A DNA stretch of 50,748 nt from Microbacteriaceae bacterium PS02333. GTDB taxonomy: Bacteria > Actinomycetota > Actinomycetes > Actinomycetales > Microbacteriaceae. Made by a program: the position numbers and the translations under genes. Below the pieces are notes generated by a model, which was not told where the DNA came from, did not search any database, and was given only the letters and a program-made list of their open reading frames with translations. Where the stretch lies: NCBI GenBank assembly GCA_029959665.1, contig JASCOI010000013.1, positions 1 through 50,748 on the forward strand, read 5' to 3'. Positions 8,536-15,967 of the stretch are shown piece by piece. Each line of letters opens with the position of its first letter. Position 1 is the first letter of the stretch.

Positions 8536-9448
8536 CGTTCGATCCTACGAGGGCGGCGGCCGGGGCGTCGGGAACGATCGCGGCGGCGACGGGTCCACGG
8601 CGGTCGAACCCGAGTCGGCCCCTGGTGACGACGAGGAGCACCGCGGCGGCGATCGTCGAGAGGATCGTCAGCCCGAGCATCATCGTCCCGGCGGTCATGC
8701 CCGGGTACATGTCGGCCCACAGCGTCGAGATGGTGTTGTTCACGCCGACGTGGAGCAGCATGGCGAGCGGCAGGCTCTCCCCGGTGCGGTTGAAGACCCA
8801 GATCATCACGACGTTGAACGTGATCGTGAAGGCCGCGAACACGAGCGGCTCGGTCCAGTGCGCGTTCGGCCACCCGCCCCAGTCGCTCAGGTAGAGCGGC
8901 ATGTGCCAGAGCGCCCAGATCGGCCCGAGGACCGCTGCGGCACCGAGCGCGCCGAACCGCGACTGGAGGCGGGGGAGCGCGAAGTCACGCCAGCCCGGCT
9001 CCTCGGAGAGACCGGTGGTGACGAGCTGGACGACGAGGCCGGGCACGAGCATCGCGACGGCGGTCCACGACGGCGCCTGGACCTGACCGCCGGAGAACAG
9101 CAGCCCGGACGCGACGATGACCGCCGGGACCCCGACGAGCGCGACCGCGTACCAGTGCCACGCCACGCGCCAGCGCCAGAGCCGTCCGACCCACCGCCGG
9201 AGACCGGGTCGGCCGTCCGCGATGGCCGTCACGAGGAACGCGCTGCCGAGCGGGCCGAGCAGCGCGCCGGGCAGGACGCCGGTGAACTGCGCGGTGCCGA
9301 GGAACTCGGGGAAGTGGATGTCCCACACGCCGAGCCCGTGCGGCGACAGGATGTACGGCACCCAGGCGAGCCAGCTGAGCGCGAGTGCGAGCGTGAAGAA
9401 GGTGCGGAGGGGGTACCGCGTGACCAGCCCCCGGATCGTTGTCGTCAT
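8522..9448 (-). CDS. CPBP family intramembrane metalloprotease
   Basis: 308 residues, about eight membrane segments. The CPBP (Abi) motifs are clear: the glutamate pair with Arg in GLSEEPGWRDFALPRL, the first His in PIWALWHMPLYL, and a second His plus Asn in LLHVGVNNTIS near the C-terminus. The family includes prenyl-protein endopeptidases (Rce1) and bacterial immunity or regulated proteolysis proteins. Overlap with the kinase gene suggests it is part of the same signalling unit, either as a target or as a modulator of the sensor. The start chosen precedes the first TM segment with TTTIRGLVTRYPLR; the frame extends upstream without a better start. Confidence 0.9.
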   Translation of the reverse strand: MTTTIRGLVTRYPLRTFFTLALALSWLAWVPYILSPHGLGVWDIHFPEFLGTAQFTGVLPGALLGPLGSAFLVTAIADGRPGLRRWVGRLWRWRVAWHWYAVALVGVPAVIVASGLLFSGGQVQAPSWTAVAMLVPGLVVQLVTTGLSEEPGWRDFALPRLQSRFGALGAAAVLGPIWALWHMPLYLSDWGGWPNAHWTEPLVFAAFTITFNVVMIWVFNRTGESLPLAMLLHVGVNNTISTLWADMYPGMTAGTMMLGLTILSTIAAAVLLVVTRGRLGFDRRGPVAAAIVPDAPAAALVGSNDGTR

Positions 9449-9511
9449 GCCATCGACGCTAGGAACCAGCGGTCCGCGCGACGACCGGCCGAGGGACGCA
9501 CCTCGGTGACT

Positions 9512-9527
9512 TGCATCGAAGGATGCA
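9512..9527. promoter_or_regulatory. Inverted repeat TGCATC/GATGCA upstream of the allantoin cluster
   Basis: Perfect 6-base arms with a 4-base spacer (GAAG), 139 bases before the permease start and 64 bases before the CPBP start. It may serve either divergent gene. The protein that binds it is unknown. Confidence 0.35.
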
Positions 9528-9533
9528 GGGGCC

Positions 9534-9547
9534 GGAACGAGCGTTTC
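9534..9547. promoter_or_regulatory. Candidate operator, copy 1 (AACGAGCGTT)
   Basis: GGAACGAGCGTTTC is an imperfect palindrome. Its core AACGAGCGTT (9536-9545) differs by one base from AACGATCGTT at 15926-15935, which lies in front of the second allantoin transcription unit. Two near-identical palindromic elements in front of two functionally linked units suggest a shared regulator, most simply the RpiR-type protein encoded at 18414-19247. Confidence 0.5.
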
Positions 9548-9554
9548 AGAACGG

Positions 9555-9566
9555 GTGTCATGACAC
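9555..9566. promoter_or_regulatory. Perfect 12-base palindrome GTGTCATGACAC
   Basis: A perfect palindrome 99 bases before the permease start, next to operator copy 1. It may be a binding site for a second regulator, for example one responding to nitrogen status. No matching copy was noticed in the second allantoin promoter. Confidence 0.4.
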
Positions 9567-9665
9567 ACGGTCGTTACACGGGGGAAACGGCGAGGGCGAA
9601 CAGGGTCCGTAGCTTTCTGCACAAGCAAGCACCGACCCCGCTTCCCACTCCCATCGGAGGACGTC

Positions 9666-11225
9666 TTGGCAACAGAGACCGCGGCACCCGTCGCAGCGCC
9701 CCACGCCCCCGTCACGTCGGATGCCCTCGCCGGCGCCGGCGTCGTCAAGCCCGGGTACGACCCGGCCCTCACCAACGAGGACCTCGCTCCGCTCCGCAAG
9801 CAGTCGTGGACGAGCTACAACATCTTCGCGTTCTGGATGTCCGACGTGCACTCCGTCGGCGGCTACGTCACCGCCGGCTCACTCTTCGCGCTCGGGATCG
9901 CCAGCTGGCAGGTGCTCATCGCCCTCGTCGTCGGCATCCTCATCGTGCAGGTGTTCGCCAACCTCGTCGCGAAGCCGTCCCAGCGCACGGGCGTGCCGTA
10001 CCCGGTGATCAACCGCGCGGTGTTCGGCGTCCTCGGGGCGAACGTCCCCGCGATCATCCGCGGTCTCATCGCGATGGCCTGGTACGGCGTGCAGACGTTC
10101 CTGGCGGCGCAGTCGCTCAACATCATCTTCCTGAAGTTCATCCCCGCGTCGGCCGGCCTGCTGGAGCACTCGTTCCTCGGCCTCTCGGCGCTGGGGTGGA
10201 TCTCGTACGCGATCCTCTGGGTGGCGCAGGCAGCGCTGTTCTCGATGGGCATGGAGGCGATCAAGAAGTTCATCGACTGGGCGGGCCCCGCGGTGTACGT
10301 CGTGATGATCGCGCTGGCGATCTACCTGGTGAGCCGTGCGGGCATCGGGAACATCTCGCTGAACCTGTCAGCAGGGGAGCCGCTGTCGTTCGGCGCGAGC
10401 ATCCCGGTCATGTTGTCGGCGATCGCCATCGTCGTGAGCTACTTCTCCGGCCCGATGCTGAACTTCGGCGACTTCTCCCGGTACGGCAAGTCGTTCCAGG
10501 CCGTCAAGCGCGGCAACATGTGGGGGCTGCCGATCAACTTCCTGTTCTTCTCGATCCTCACCGTGCTGTGTGCGAGCGCGACGGTCCCGGTGTTCGGCAA
10601 GCTCATCACCGACCCGATCGAGACCGTCCAGGCGATCGACGCCCCGTTCGCGATCCTGCTCGGCGGCCTGACGTTCGTCACGGCGACGGTCGGCATCAAC
10701 ATCGTCGCGAACTTCATCAGCCCCGCATTCGACTTCTCGAACGTCGCCCCGCGGAAGATCAGCTGGCGGATGGGCGGCATGATCGCCGCCGTCGGCTCCG
10801 TGCTCCTCACCCCGTGGAACTGGTACGGCAACGACCAGGCGATCCTCTACACGCTCGGCGTGCTGGGTGCCCTGATCGGCCCGTTGTTCGGCATCCTCAT
10901 CGCCGGCTACTACCTGGTGGCGAAGCAGCGCGTGGCCGTCGACGACATGTACACGAAGGACACCGCCGCACGGTACTGGTACCGCGGCGGGTTCAATCCG
11001 AACGCCATCTGGACCCTCGTCGGCACCGGCGTGGTCTCCGTCGCCAGCGCGGTGCTGCCGCCGGCCCTCGGCGTCCTGCCGTGGCTGAGCAACTACAGCT
11101 GGTTCATCGGCTGCGGCCTGGGACTCGTGGTCTTCTGGGCACTCGAACGTGCTCGGCCGAGCATGCCGGTCCTGGACGCCGACGACCCCACGGTCGACGA
11201 CGGTGCCGCCGTCGGCCGAGCCTGA
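9666..11225 (+). CDS. NCS1 family permease, probable allantoin/hydantoin transporter
   Basis: 519 residues with about twelve membrane segments. Family marks include the N-terminal LRKQSWTSYNIFAFWMSDVHSVGGY, the AKPSQRTGVPYPVINR segment, and ISYFSGPMLNFGDFSRYGKS, all typical of NCS1 (Mhp1/PucI/Fur-like) transporters. These take up nucleobases, hydantoins or allantoin with sodium or protons. The genes behind it (racemase, allantoinase) make allantoin the best substrate guess. TTG is the start, with GGAGG 6 bases before it. Its stop codon runs directly into an 8-base tandem repeat. Confidence 0.9.
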   Translation: MATETAAPVAAPHAPVTSDALAGAGVVKPGYDPALTNEDLAPLRKQSWTSYNIFAFWMSDVHSVGGYVTAGSLFALGIASWQVLIALVVGILIVQVFANLVAKPSQRTGVPYPVINRAVFGVLGANVPAIIRGLIAMAWYGVQTFLAAQSLNIIFLKFIPASAGLLEHSFLGLSALGWISYAILWVAQAALFSMGMEAIKKFIDWAGPAVYVVMIALAIYLVSRAGIGNISLNLSAGEPLSFGASIPVMLSAIAIVVSYFSGPMLNFGDFSRYGKSFQAVKRGNMWGLPINFLFFSILTVLCASATVPVFGKLITDPIETVQAIDAPFAILLGGLTFVTATVGINIVANFISPAFDFSNVAPRKISWRMGGMIAAVGSVLLTPWNWYGNDQAILYTLGVLGALIGPLFGILIAGYYLVAKQRVAVDDMYTKDTAARYWYRGGFNPNAIWTLVGTGVVSVASAVLPPALGVLPWLSNYSWFIGCGLGLVVFWALERARPSMPVLDADDPTVDDGAAVGRA

Positions 11226-11288
11226 ACCGCAGAACCGCAGAACCGCAGAACCGCAGAACCGCAGAACCGCAGAACCGCAGAACCGCAG
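11225..11288. repeat. Eight perfect copies of an 8-base tandem repeat (AACCGCAG)
   Basis: The repeat starts on the last base of the permease stop codon and runs 64 bases with no mismatch, ending 44 bases before the racemase start. The unit length of 8 is not a multiple of 3, which fits a non-coding spacer. Copy number may vary between strains. Confidence 0.95.
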
Positions 11289-11332
11289 AGTCACCGCACC
11301 ACCCGCTCCACTGCTCCACCGGAAGGACCCCG

Positions 11333-12067
11333 ATGCGCATCCGCGTCGTCAACCCGAACACCACCACCTCGATGACTCGGACGGTCGGCGCTGCTGCGTC
11401 GGCCGTCGCGGGCCCCGGGACGATCGTCGAGGCGGTGAACCCGACGATGGGGCCGGCCTCGATCGAGAGCCACTACGAGGAGGCGCTCGCGGTCCCGGGC
11501 CTCCTCGAGCAGATCGCGATCGGGGAGTCGGACGGGGTGGACGCGTACGTCGTCGCCTGTTTCGGCGACCCGGGCCTCGACGCGGCACGGGAGCTCGCCA
11601 CCGGCCCCGTGATCGGCATCGCTGAGGCGGGCTTCCACACCGCCGCCATGCTCGGCCGCCGGTTCGGGGTCGTGACGACGCTCGGGCGGACGGTCGGCCG
11701 GGCGCACGAGCTCGCGGACCGGTACGGGTTCGCCCCGCTCGTCACCGAGATCCGTGCGTGCGAGGTCCCCGTCCTCGAGCTCGACGACCCCGCGTCCGGT
11801 GCCCGTGCGCTCGTCATCGAGGAGTGCCGGGCGGTCATCGCCGGTGGCGCGGACGCCGTCGTGCTCGGCTGCGCCGGGATGGCGGACTTCTGCGCCGAGG
11901 TCTCGCGGACGATCGGTGCCCCGGTCGTCGACGGCGTCTCCGCCGCGACGGTCCTCGCCGAGTTGCTCGTGCGGCTCGGCCTGTCGACGGGCAAGCACGG
12001 CGAGTACGCCACGCCGCCCCGCAAGGCCTTCACCGGCCTGCTGCAGGACTTCGGAGCCGTCGCGTGA
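11333..12067 (+). CDS. Aspartate/glutamate/hydantoin racemase family, probable allantoin racemase
   Basis: 244 residues. It opens MRIRVVNPNTT, as hydantoin/allantoin racemases do. The two catalytic cysteines are C76 in VVACFGDPG and C180 in VLGCAGMADF, the pair expected for two-base racemisation. Located between an NCS1 permease and an allantoinase, it probably interconverts (R)- and (S)-allantoin so that both enantiomers enter the pathway. The ribosome site GGAAGG is 7 bases upstream. Its stop overlaps the allantoinase start by 4 bases. Confidence 0.9.
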   Translation: MRIRVVNPNTTTSMTRTVGAAASAVAGPGTIVEAVNPTMGPASIESHYEEALAVPGLLEQIAIGESDGVDAYVVACFGDPGLDAARELATGPVIGIAEAGFHTAAMLGRRFGVVTTLGRTVGRAHELADRYGFAPLVTEIRACEVPVLELDDPASGARALVIEECRAVIAGGADAVVLGCAGMADFCAEVSRTIGAPVVDGVSAATVLAELLVRLGLSTGKHGEYATPPRKAFTGLLQDFGAVA

Positions 12068-13380
12068 CCGGCACCGTGTTCCGGGCGCAGCGCGCGTGGA
12101 TCGACGGCGCGTTCCGACCTGCAACGGTCGTCGTCGAGGGCGGCCGGATCGCGGACGTCCTGCCCGGTGACGCCGCGACACCCGCCGACGCGGACGTGCA
12201 TGTCGTCCCCGACGGGCACGTGCTGCTCCCCGGGCTCGTCGACACGCACGTCCACGTCAACGAGCCGGGGCGCACCGAGTGGGAGGGCTTCGCGTCCGCC
12301 ACCCGTGCCGCAGCGCTCGGCGGGGTGACGACGATCATCGACATGCCCCTCAACTCCATCCCCGCGACGACCACGGTCGAGGCGCTCGCCACGAAACGTG
12401 CGAGTGCCGAGGGTCGGGTCGCCGTCGACGTCGGGTTCTGGGGCGGTGCCGTCCCCGACAGCCTCGGGAGTCTCGACGCGATGCACCAGCAGGGTGTCTT
12501 CGGGTTCAAGTGCTTCACGGCGCCGTCCGGGGTCGACGAGTTCCCGCACCTCGAACCGGCGCTGCTCCGTGCCGCGATCGAGGAGGTCGCCGCCGTCGAC
12601 GCGCTCCTCATCGTGCACGCCGAGGACCCCGCACACCTCGTGCCGCACGAGGCGCTCGGTGGGCACTACCAGGACTTCCTCGCGACCCGTCCGCCCGCCG
12701 CCGAGGAGTCCGCGATCGCGCAGGTGATCGACGGCGCACGGGCAACCGGGGCGCGGGTGCACGTCCTGCACCTGTCGGACGCCGGCGCGGTGCCGATGAT
12801 CCGCGCCGCGAAGGACGACGGCGTGCGGATCACGGTCGAGACCTGCCCGCACTACCTGGCGTTCGAGGCGTCGACCATCCCCGACGGCGCGACCGAGTTC
12901 AAGTGCTGCCCGCCGATCCGCGACGACGCCAACCGCGACGCGCTCTGGCAGGGTCTCCTGGACGGCACGATCGACATGGTCGTGTCCGACCACTCGCCGT
13001 CCACCGCCGACCTCAAGACCGACGACTGGGGCCTCGCCTGGGGCGGGATCGCCGGCCTGCAGGTTGGGTTCCGCGCCGTCTGGACCGAGGCGCTCCGCCG
13101 TGGTCTGTCGCTCGAGACGATCCTGCCGTGGTTCACGACGGGACCGGCGGCGCTCGTCGGCTTCGCCGACCGCGGTCGCATCGCGCCGGGAGCGCTCGCC
13201 CACCTCGCCGTGTTCGACCCGTCCGCCACCGAAGTCATCGAGGTGGCCGGCTTGGCACACCGGAACCCGGTCTCCGCGTTCGCCGGACTGGAGGCTCGGG
13301 GCCGGGTGACCGAGACCTGGTTGCGCGGGCAGCGGGTCACCGCCACGTCCGTGGCCGGGCAGCTGGTGACCCGTGGCTGA
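12064..13380 (+). CDS. allB: Allantoinase
   Basis: 438 residues, starting GTG in a 4-base overlap with the racemase gene. This is an amidohydrolase-superfamily cyclic amidase. Metal ligands are H62 and H64 in DTHVHVNEPG, the carbamylated lysine K149 in FGFKCF, H185 in IVHAEDP, H236 in VLHLSD, and D309 in VVSDHSP. The segment THVHVNEPGRTEWEGF is diagnostic of allantoinases as against dihydroorotases and dihydropyrimidinases. It hydrolyses (S)-allantoin to allantoate in the cytosol. All neighbours support the assignment. Confidence 0.95.
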   Translation: MTGTVFRAQRAWIDGAFRPATVVVEGGRIADVLPGDAATPADADVHVVPDGHVLLPGLVDTHVHVNEPGRTEWEGFASATRAAALGGVTTIIDMPLNSIPATTTVEALATKRASAEGRVAVDVGFWGGAVPDSLGSLDAMHQQGVFGFKCFTAPSGVDEFPHLEPALLRAAIEEVAAVDALLIVHAEDPAHLVPHEALGGHYQDFLATRPPAAEESAIAQVIDGARATGARVHVLHLSDAGAVPMIRAAKDDGVRITVETCPHYLAFEASTIPDGATEFKCCPPIRDDANRDALWQGLLDGTIDMVVSDHSPSTADLKTDDWGLAWGGIAGLQVGFRAVWTEALRRGLSLETILPWFTTGPAALVGFADRGRIAPGALAHLAVFDPSATEVIEVAGLAHRNPVSAFAGLEARGRVTETWLRGQRVTATSVAGQLVTRG

Positions 13381-14419
13381 GGCGCGACTCGGGTCGACAC
13401 CGGACGACGTCCTGTGGGGGCGGCTGCCGTCGCGTGCGGACGTGCCCGCGCTGACCGTCGCACCCGGGTCCGTGGTGACGGTCGACACCGTCTCGCATGA
13501 GGGCATCCTGCCCGACCAGGGCCAGGACCCGCTCACGTACTTCGGTCGGCACGGGGTGGGCGCCGGCGACGTGCTCGCGGACGCCGTGGACATCGCCAGG
13601 ACCCTGACGCGCGATCCCGCCGACGGCCCGCACGTGGTCTCCCGACCGATCGCGGTGGCTGGCGCGGAACCGGGTGACGTCGTCTCGGTGACGATCCTCG
13701 AGGCGACGCCGCGGGTGCCGTACGGGGTCATCTCGAACCGGCACGGCCGAGGAGCGCTGCCGGGGGAGCTGCCCCGCGCAGAGGAGTCCGTGTCCGTGTT
13801 CGCCGACGTCGTCCGGCGCGACGGCGTCGACCACGGCCGGCTGCCCGTCGTCGAGGGCGGTCCCCGGACCATCACGTTCCCGCTCCACCCGTTCCCCGGC
13901 ATCGTCGGGGTCACGCCGGACTCAGACGAGCGCGCGCACTCGGTGCCGCCAGGACCGCACGGCGGGAACGTCGACATCGCTCTGCTCACCGCCGGGTCGA
14001 CGCTGCACCTGCCGGTCTTCGTGCCGGGAGCGGGCGTGTACGTCGGCGACTCGCACTTCGCGCAGGGGGACGGCGAGGTGGCGCTCACCGCGATGGAGGC
14101 ATCGCTCCGCCTGGTCCTCCGGCTCGACCTCGTGCAACGGGCGACGGCGCTCGATCGGTTCGGCCAGCTCGTCGGTCCGATCGCCGAGACGACCGAGTAC
14201 CTCGTGCCGACCGGCATGGACGAGGACCTCGACGAGGCCGTCCGTCGCTGTGTCCGCGCGGCGATCGCCCTGCTCCGGGCGCGCTGGGGCGTCGACGAGC
14301 ACATCGCGTACGCGTACCTCAGCGCCGCGACCGACTTCCGGATCTCGCAGGTCGTGGACCTGGTGTGCGGCGCGCACGCCACCATCCGGAAGGCCGACTT
14401 CGCGGAGGTCGGCGCGTGA
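13373..14419 (+). CDS. Acetamidase/formamidase (FmdA/AmdA) family protein
   Basis: 348 residues from a GTG that overlaps the end of allB by 8 bases. Family features are PGSVVTVDTVSHEG near the N-terminus, the metal-site region GPHGGNVDI, and YVGDSHFAQGDGEVALTAME, which matches the FmdA/AmdA fold. The family cleaves small amides such as formamide and acetamide. In this cluster the likely small amide is oxamate, formed from oxalurate, or another ureide-derived amide; that is inference. It is translationally coupled to the AtzH-amidase fusion downstream. Confidence 0.85.
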   Translation: MAEARLGSTPDDVLWGRLPSRADVPALTVAPGSVVTVDTVSHEGILPDQGQDPLTYFGRHGVGAGDVLADAVDIARTLTRDPADGPHVVSRPIAVAGAEPGDVVSVTILEATPRVPYGVISNRHGRGALPGELPRAEESVSVFADVVRRDGVDHGRLPVVEGGPRTITFPLHPFPGIVGVTPDSDERAHSVPPGPHGGNVDIALLTAGSTLHLPVFVPGAGVYVGDSHFAQGDGEVALTAMEASLRLVLRLDLVQRATALDRFGQLVGPIAETTEYLVPTGMDEDLDEAVRRCVRAAIALLRARWGVDEHIAYAYLSAATDFRISQVVDLVCGAHATIRKADFAEVGA

Positions 14420-15927
14420 TCGTGCACGGCGGGTGGCCCGACGGGCTCGAGCATGCCTTCACCGCGTACGAGGACGCCCTGATGCGGGACGACACCGCGG
14501 TGCTCGACGACCTCTTCGAAGCGGGCGAGGGGACGCTCCGCGGCGACGACTCGGGACTGCTGCGCGGACACGACGCCATCAGCGCCTTCCGGTCCGGCCG
14601 CGGTGGGGTTGCGCGTCGGACGATCGCCGCCGTGGACGTCCAGCAGCTCGCACCGGACACGGTCCTGGTCGTGGGGGAGTCGCACTTCGTCGGCGGTGGT
14701 CGCGGGCTGCAGACCCAGCTCTGGTGCTGCACCGACGGGGTCTGGCGGATCCGGACCGCGCACGTGACCGGTCGGCCGAAGGCCTTCGACCGATCGGTCT
14801 GGCGCGTCGTCGGCGACCCGCTCGTGCACGGCGCCGATGCCGGGCCGCTCGCCGGGGTGCGCGTCGCCGTGAAGGACCTCTTCGCCGTGCAGGGGCACGT
14901 CATCGGCGCCGGCAACCCGACGTGGGAACGCTCGGCCCAGGCGGAGACCGTGTCGGCGTCCGCGGTGCAGACGTTGCTCGACGCCGGCGCGGTCGTCACC
15001 GGGATCGCCAGGACGGACGAGTTCGCCTACGCCCTCGCGGGCCGGAACCCGCACTTCGGGTCGCCGCCGAACGGAGCCGACCCGACGCGGATCGGCGGTG
15101 GATCGACGTCGGGCTCCACCTCGGCCGTCGCCCTCGGCACCGCGGACCTCGGGCTCGGCACGGACACGGCGGGCAGTCTCCGCGTGCCGTCGTCGTACCA
15201 GGGGCTCTGGGGACTCCGGACGACGCACGACCGCGTCCCGCGGGACGGTCTCCTCCCGCTCGCGGAGTCCTTCGACACGGTCGGGTGGGTCGCCCGTTCG
15301 GCATCGGTGCTGGCGGCCGCCGTCGGAGTGTCCGTGCCCGGTGCCTGCGTCGGGGTGGACGACGGCGAGCTGCTCGTCAGCGACGTACTCCTGGACGCCG
15401 CCGAGCCCGCGACGGCCGCCGCGTTCACGGCCTGGCTCGACCGGACCCGTCGTCCTGTCCGCCGGATCGAGCTGCCATCGCTCGACGACCTCGCCGAGAC
15501 CCTCCGCGTGGTCCAGGCGGCGGAGGCCTGGCGGAACGACGGCGCCTGGATCGAGGCGCATCCCAGTGCACTCGGGGACGACGTCCGAGCGCGGTTCGCC
15601 GCAGCTGCCGCGATCACGACGGAAGCCGAGACGGTCGCTCGTGGGCGGCTGGCGGAGCTGCGCACCCGCGTGCGTGAGGTGATCGGCGGAGGCGTGCTGT
15701 GCCTCCCGTCCGTGCCGGGACCGGCCCCGTTGCGGACCGCGACCGGCGACGCCGTGCTGCGGACCCGCGTGGCGACCCTGCGGATGACGGCCGTGGCCGG
15801 GATCGGTGGGCTGCCCGCCGTCAGCGCGCCGTTCCTGACCGTCGACGGTGCACCCGTCGGGGTCTGCTTCGTCGGTCCTGTCGGCTCGGATCGAGCCCTG
15901 GTCGCGCTCGCCGAAACACTGTTGTAA
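14416..15927 (+). CDS. AtzH-like domain fused to an amidase-signature hydrolase
   Basis: 503 residues from a GTG in 4-base overlap with the FmdA-like gene. Residues 1-125 form an AtzH/SnoaL-like (DUF3225) domain: FTAYEDALMRDDTAVLDDLF and WCCTDGVWRIRTAHVTGRP. Residues 140-503 form an amidase-signature domain with K153 (VAVKDLFAVQG), S230 (GGGSTSGS) and S254 (GTDTAGSLRVPSS) as the Lys-cisSer-Ser triad. In Klebsiella, separate proteins of these two kinds (HpxZ and HpxY) belong to the oxalurate branch of purine catabolism. I therefore infer oxalurate amidohydrolase. The last codons overlap the candidate operator of the next unit. Confidence 0.88.
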   Translation: MIVHGGWPDGLEHAFTAYEDALMRDDTAVLDDLFEAGEGTLRGDDSGLLRGHDAISAFRSGRGGVARRTIAAVDVQQLAPDTVLVVGESHFVGGGRGLQTQLWCCTDGVWRIRTAHVTGRPKAFDRSVWRVVGDPLVHGADAGPLAGVRVAVKDLFAVQGHVIGAGNPTWERSAQAETVSASAVQTLLDAGAVVTGIARTDEFAYALAGRNPHFGSPPNGADPTRIGGGSTSGSTSAVALGTADLGLGTDTAGSLRVPSSYQGLWGLRTTHDRVPRDGLLPLAESFDTVGWVARSASVLAAAVGVSVPGACVGVDDGELLVSDVLLDAAEPATAAAFTAWLDRTRRPVRRIELPSLDDLAETLRVVQAAEAWRNDGAWIEAHPSALGDDVRARFAAAAAITTEAETVARGRLAELRTRVREVIGGGVLCLPSVPGPAPLRTATGDAVLRTRVATLRMTAVAGIGGLPAVSAPFLTVDGAPVGVCFVGPVGSDRALVALAETLL

Positions 15928-15945
15928 CGATCGTTCCGATATGCT
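15924..15945 (+). promoter_or_regulatory. Candidate operator copy 2 (AACGATCGTT) and -10 of the second allantoin unit
   Basis: AACGATCGTT (15926-15935) is a perfect palindrome overlapping the TAA stop of the amidase gene. It is followed 4 bases later by a good -10 hexamer TATGCT (15940-15945). A matching element lies before the permease gene. A bound regulator would cover the region between -35 and -10. Confidence 0.5.
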
Positions 15946-15967
15946 CGTGAACGGAACGGAGGTACCG

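Noticed and set aside
11225-11288. Possible CRISPR array
   Set aside because: The units are 8 bases and directly adjacent, with no spacers and no cas genes in the window.
8750-12067. A 1105-codon plus-strand frame ending with the racemase
   Set aside because: The racemase starts at 11333 with a proper ribosome site; the upstream part is antisense to the CPBP gene and out of frame with the permease.
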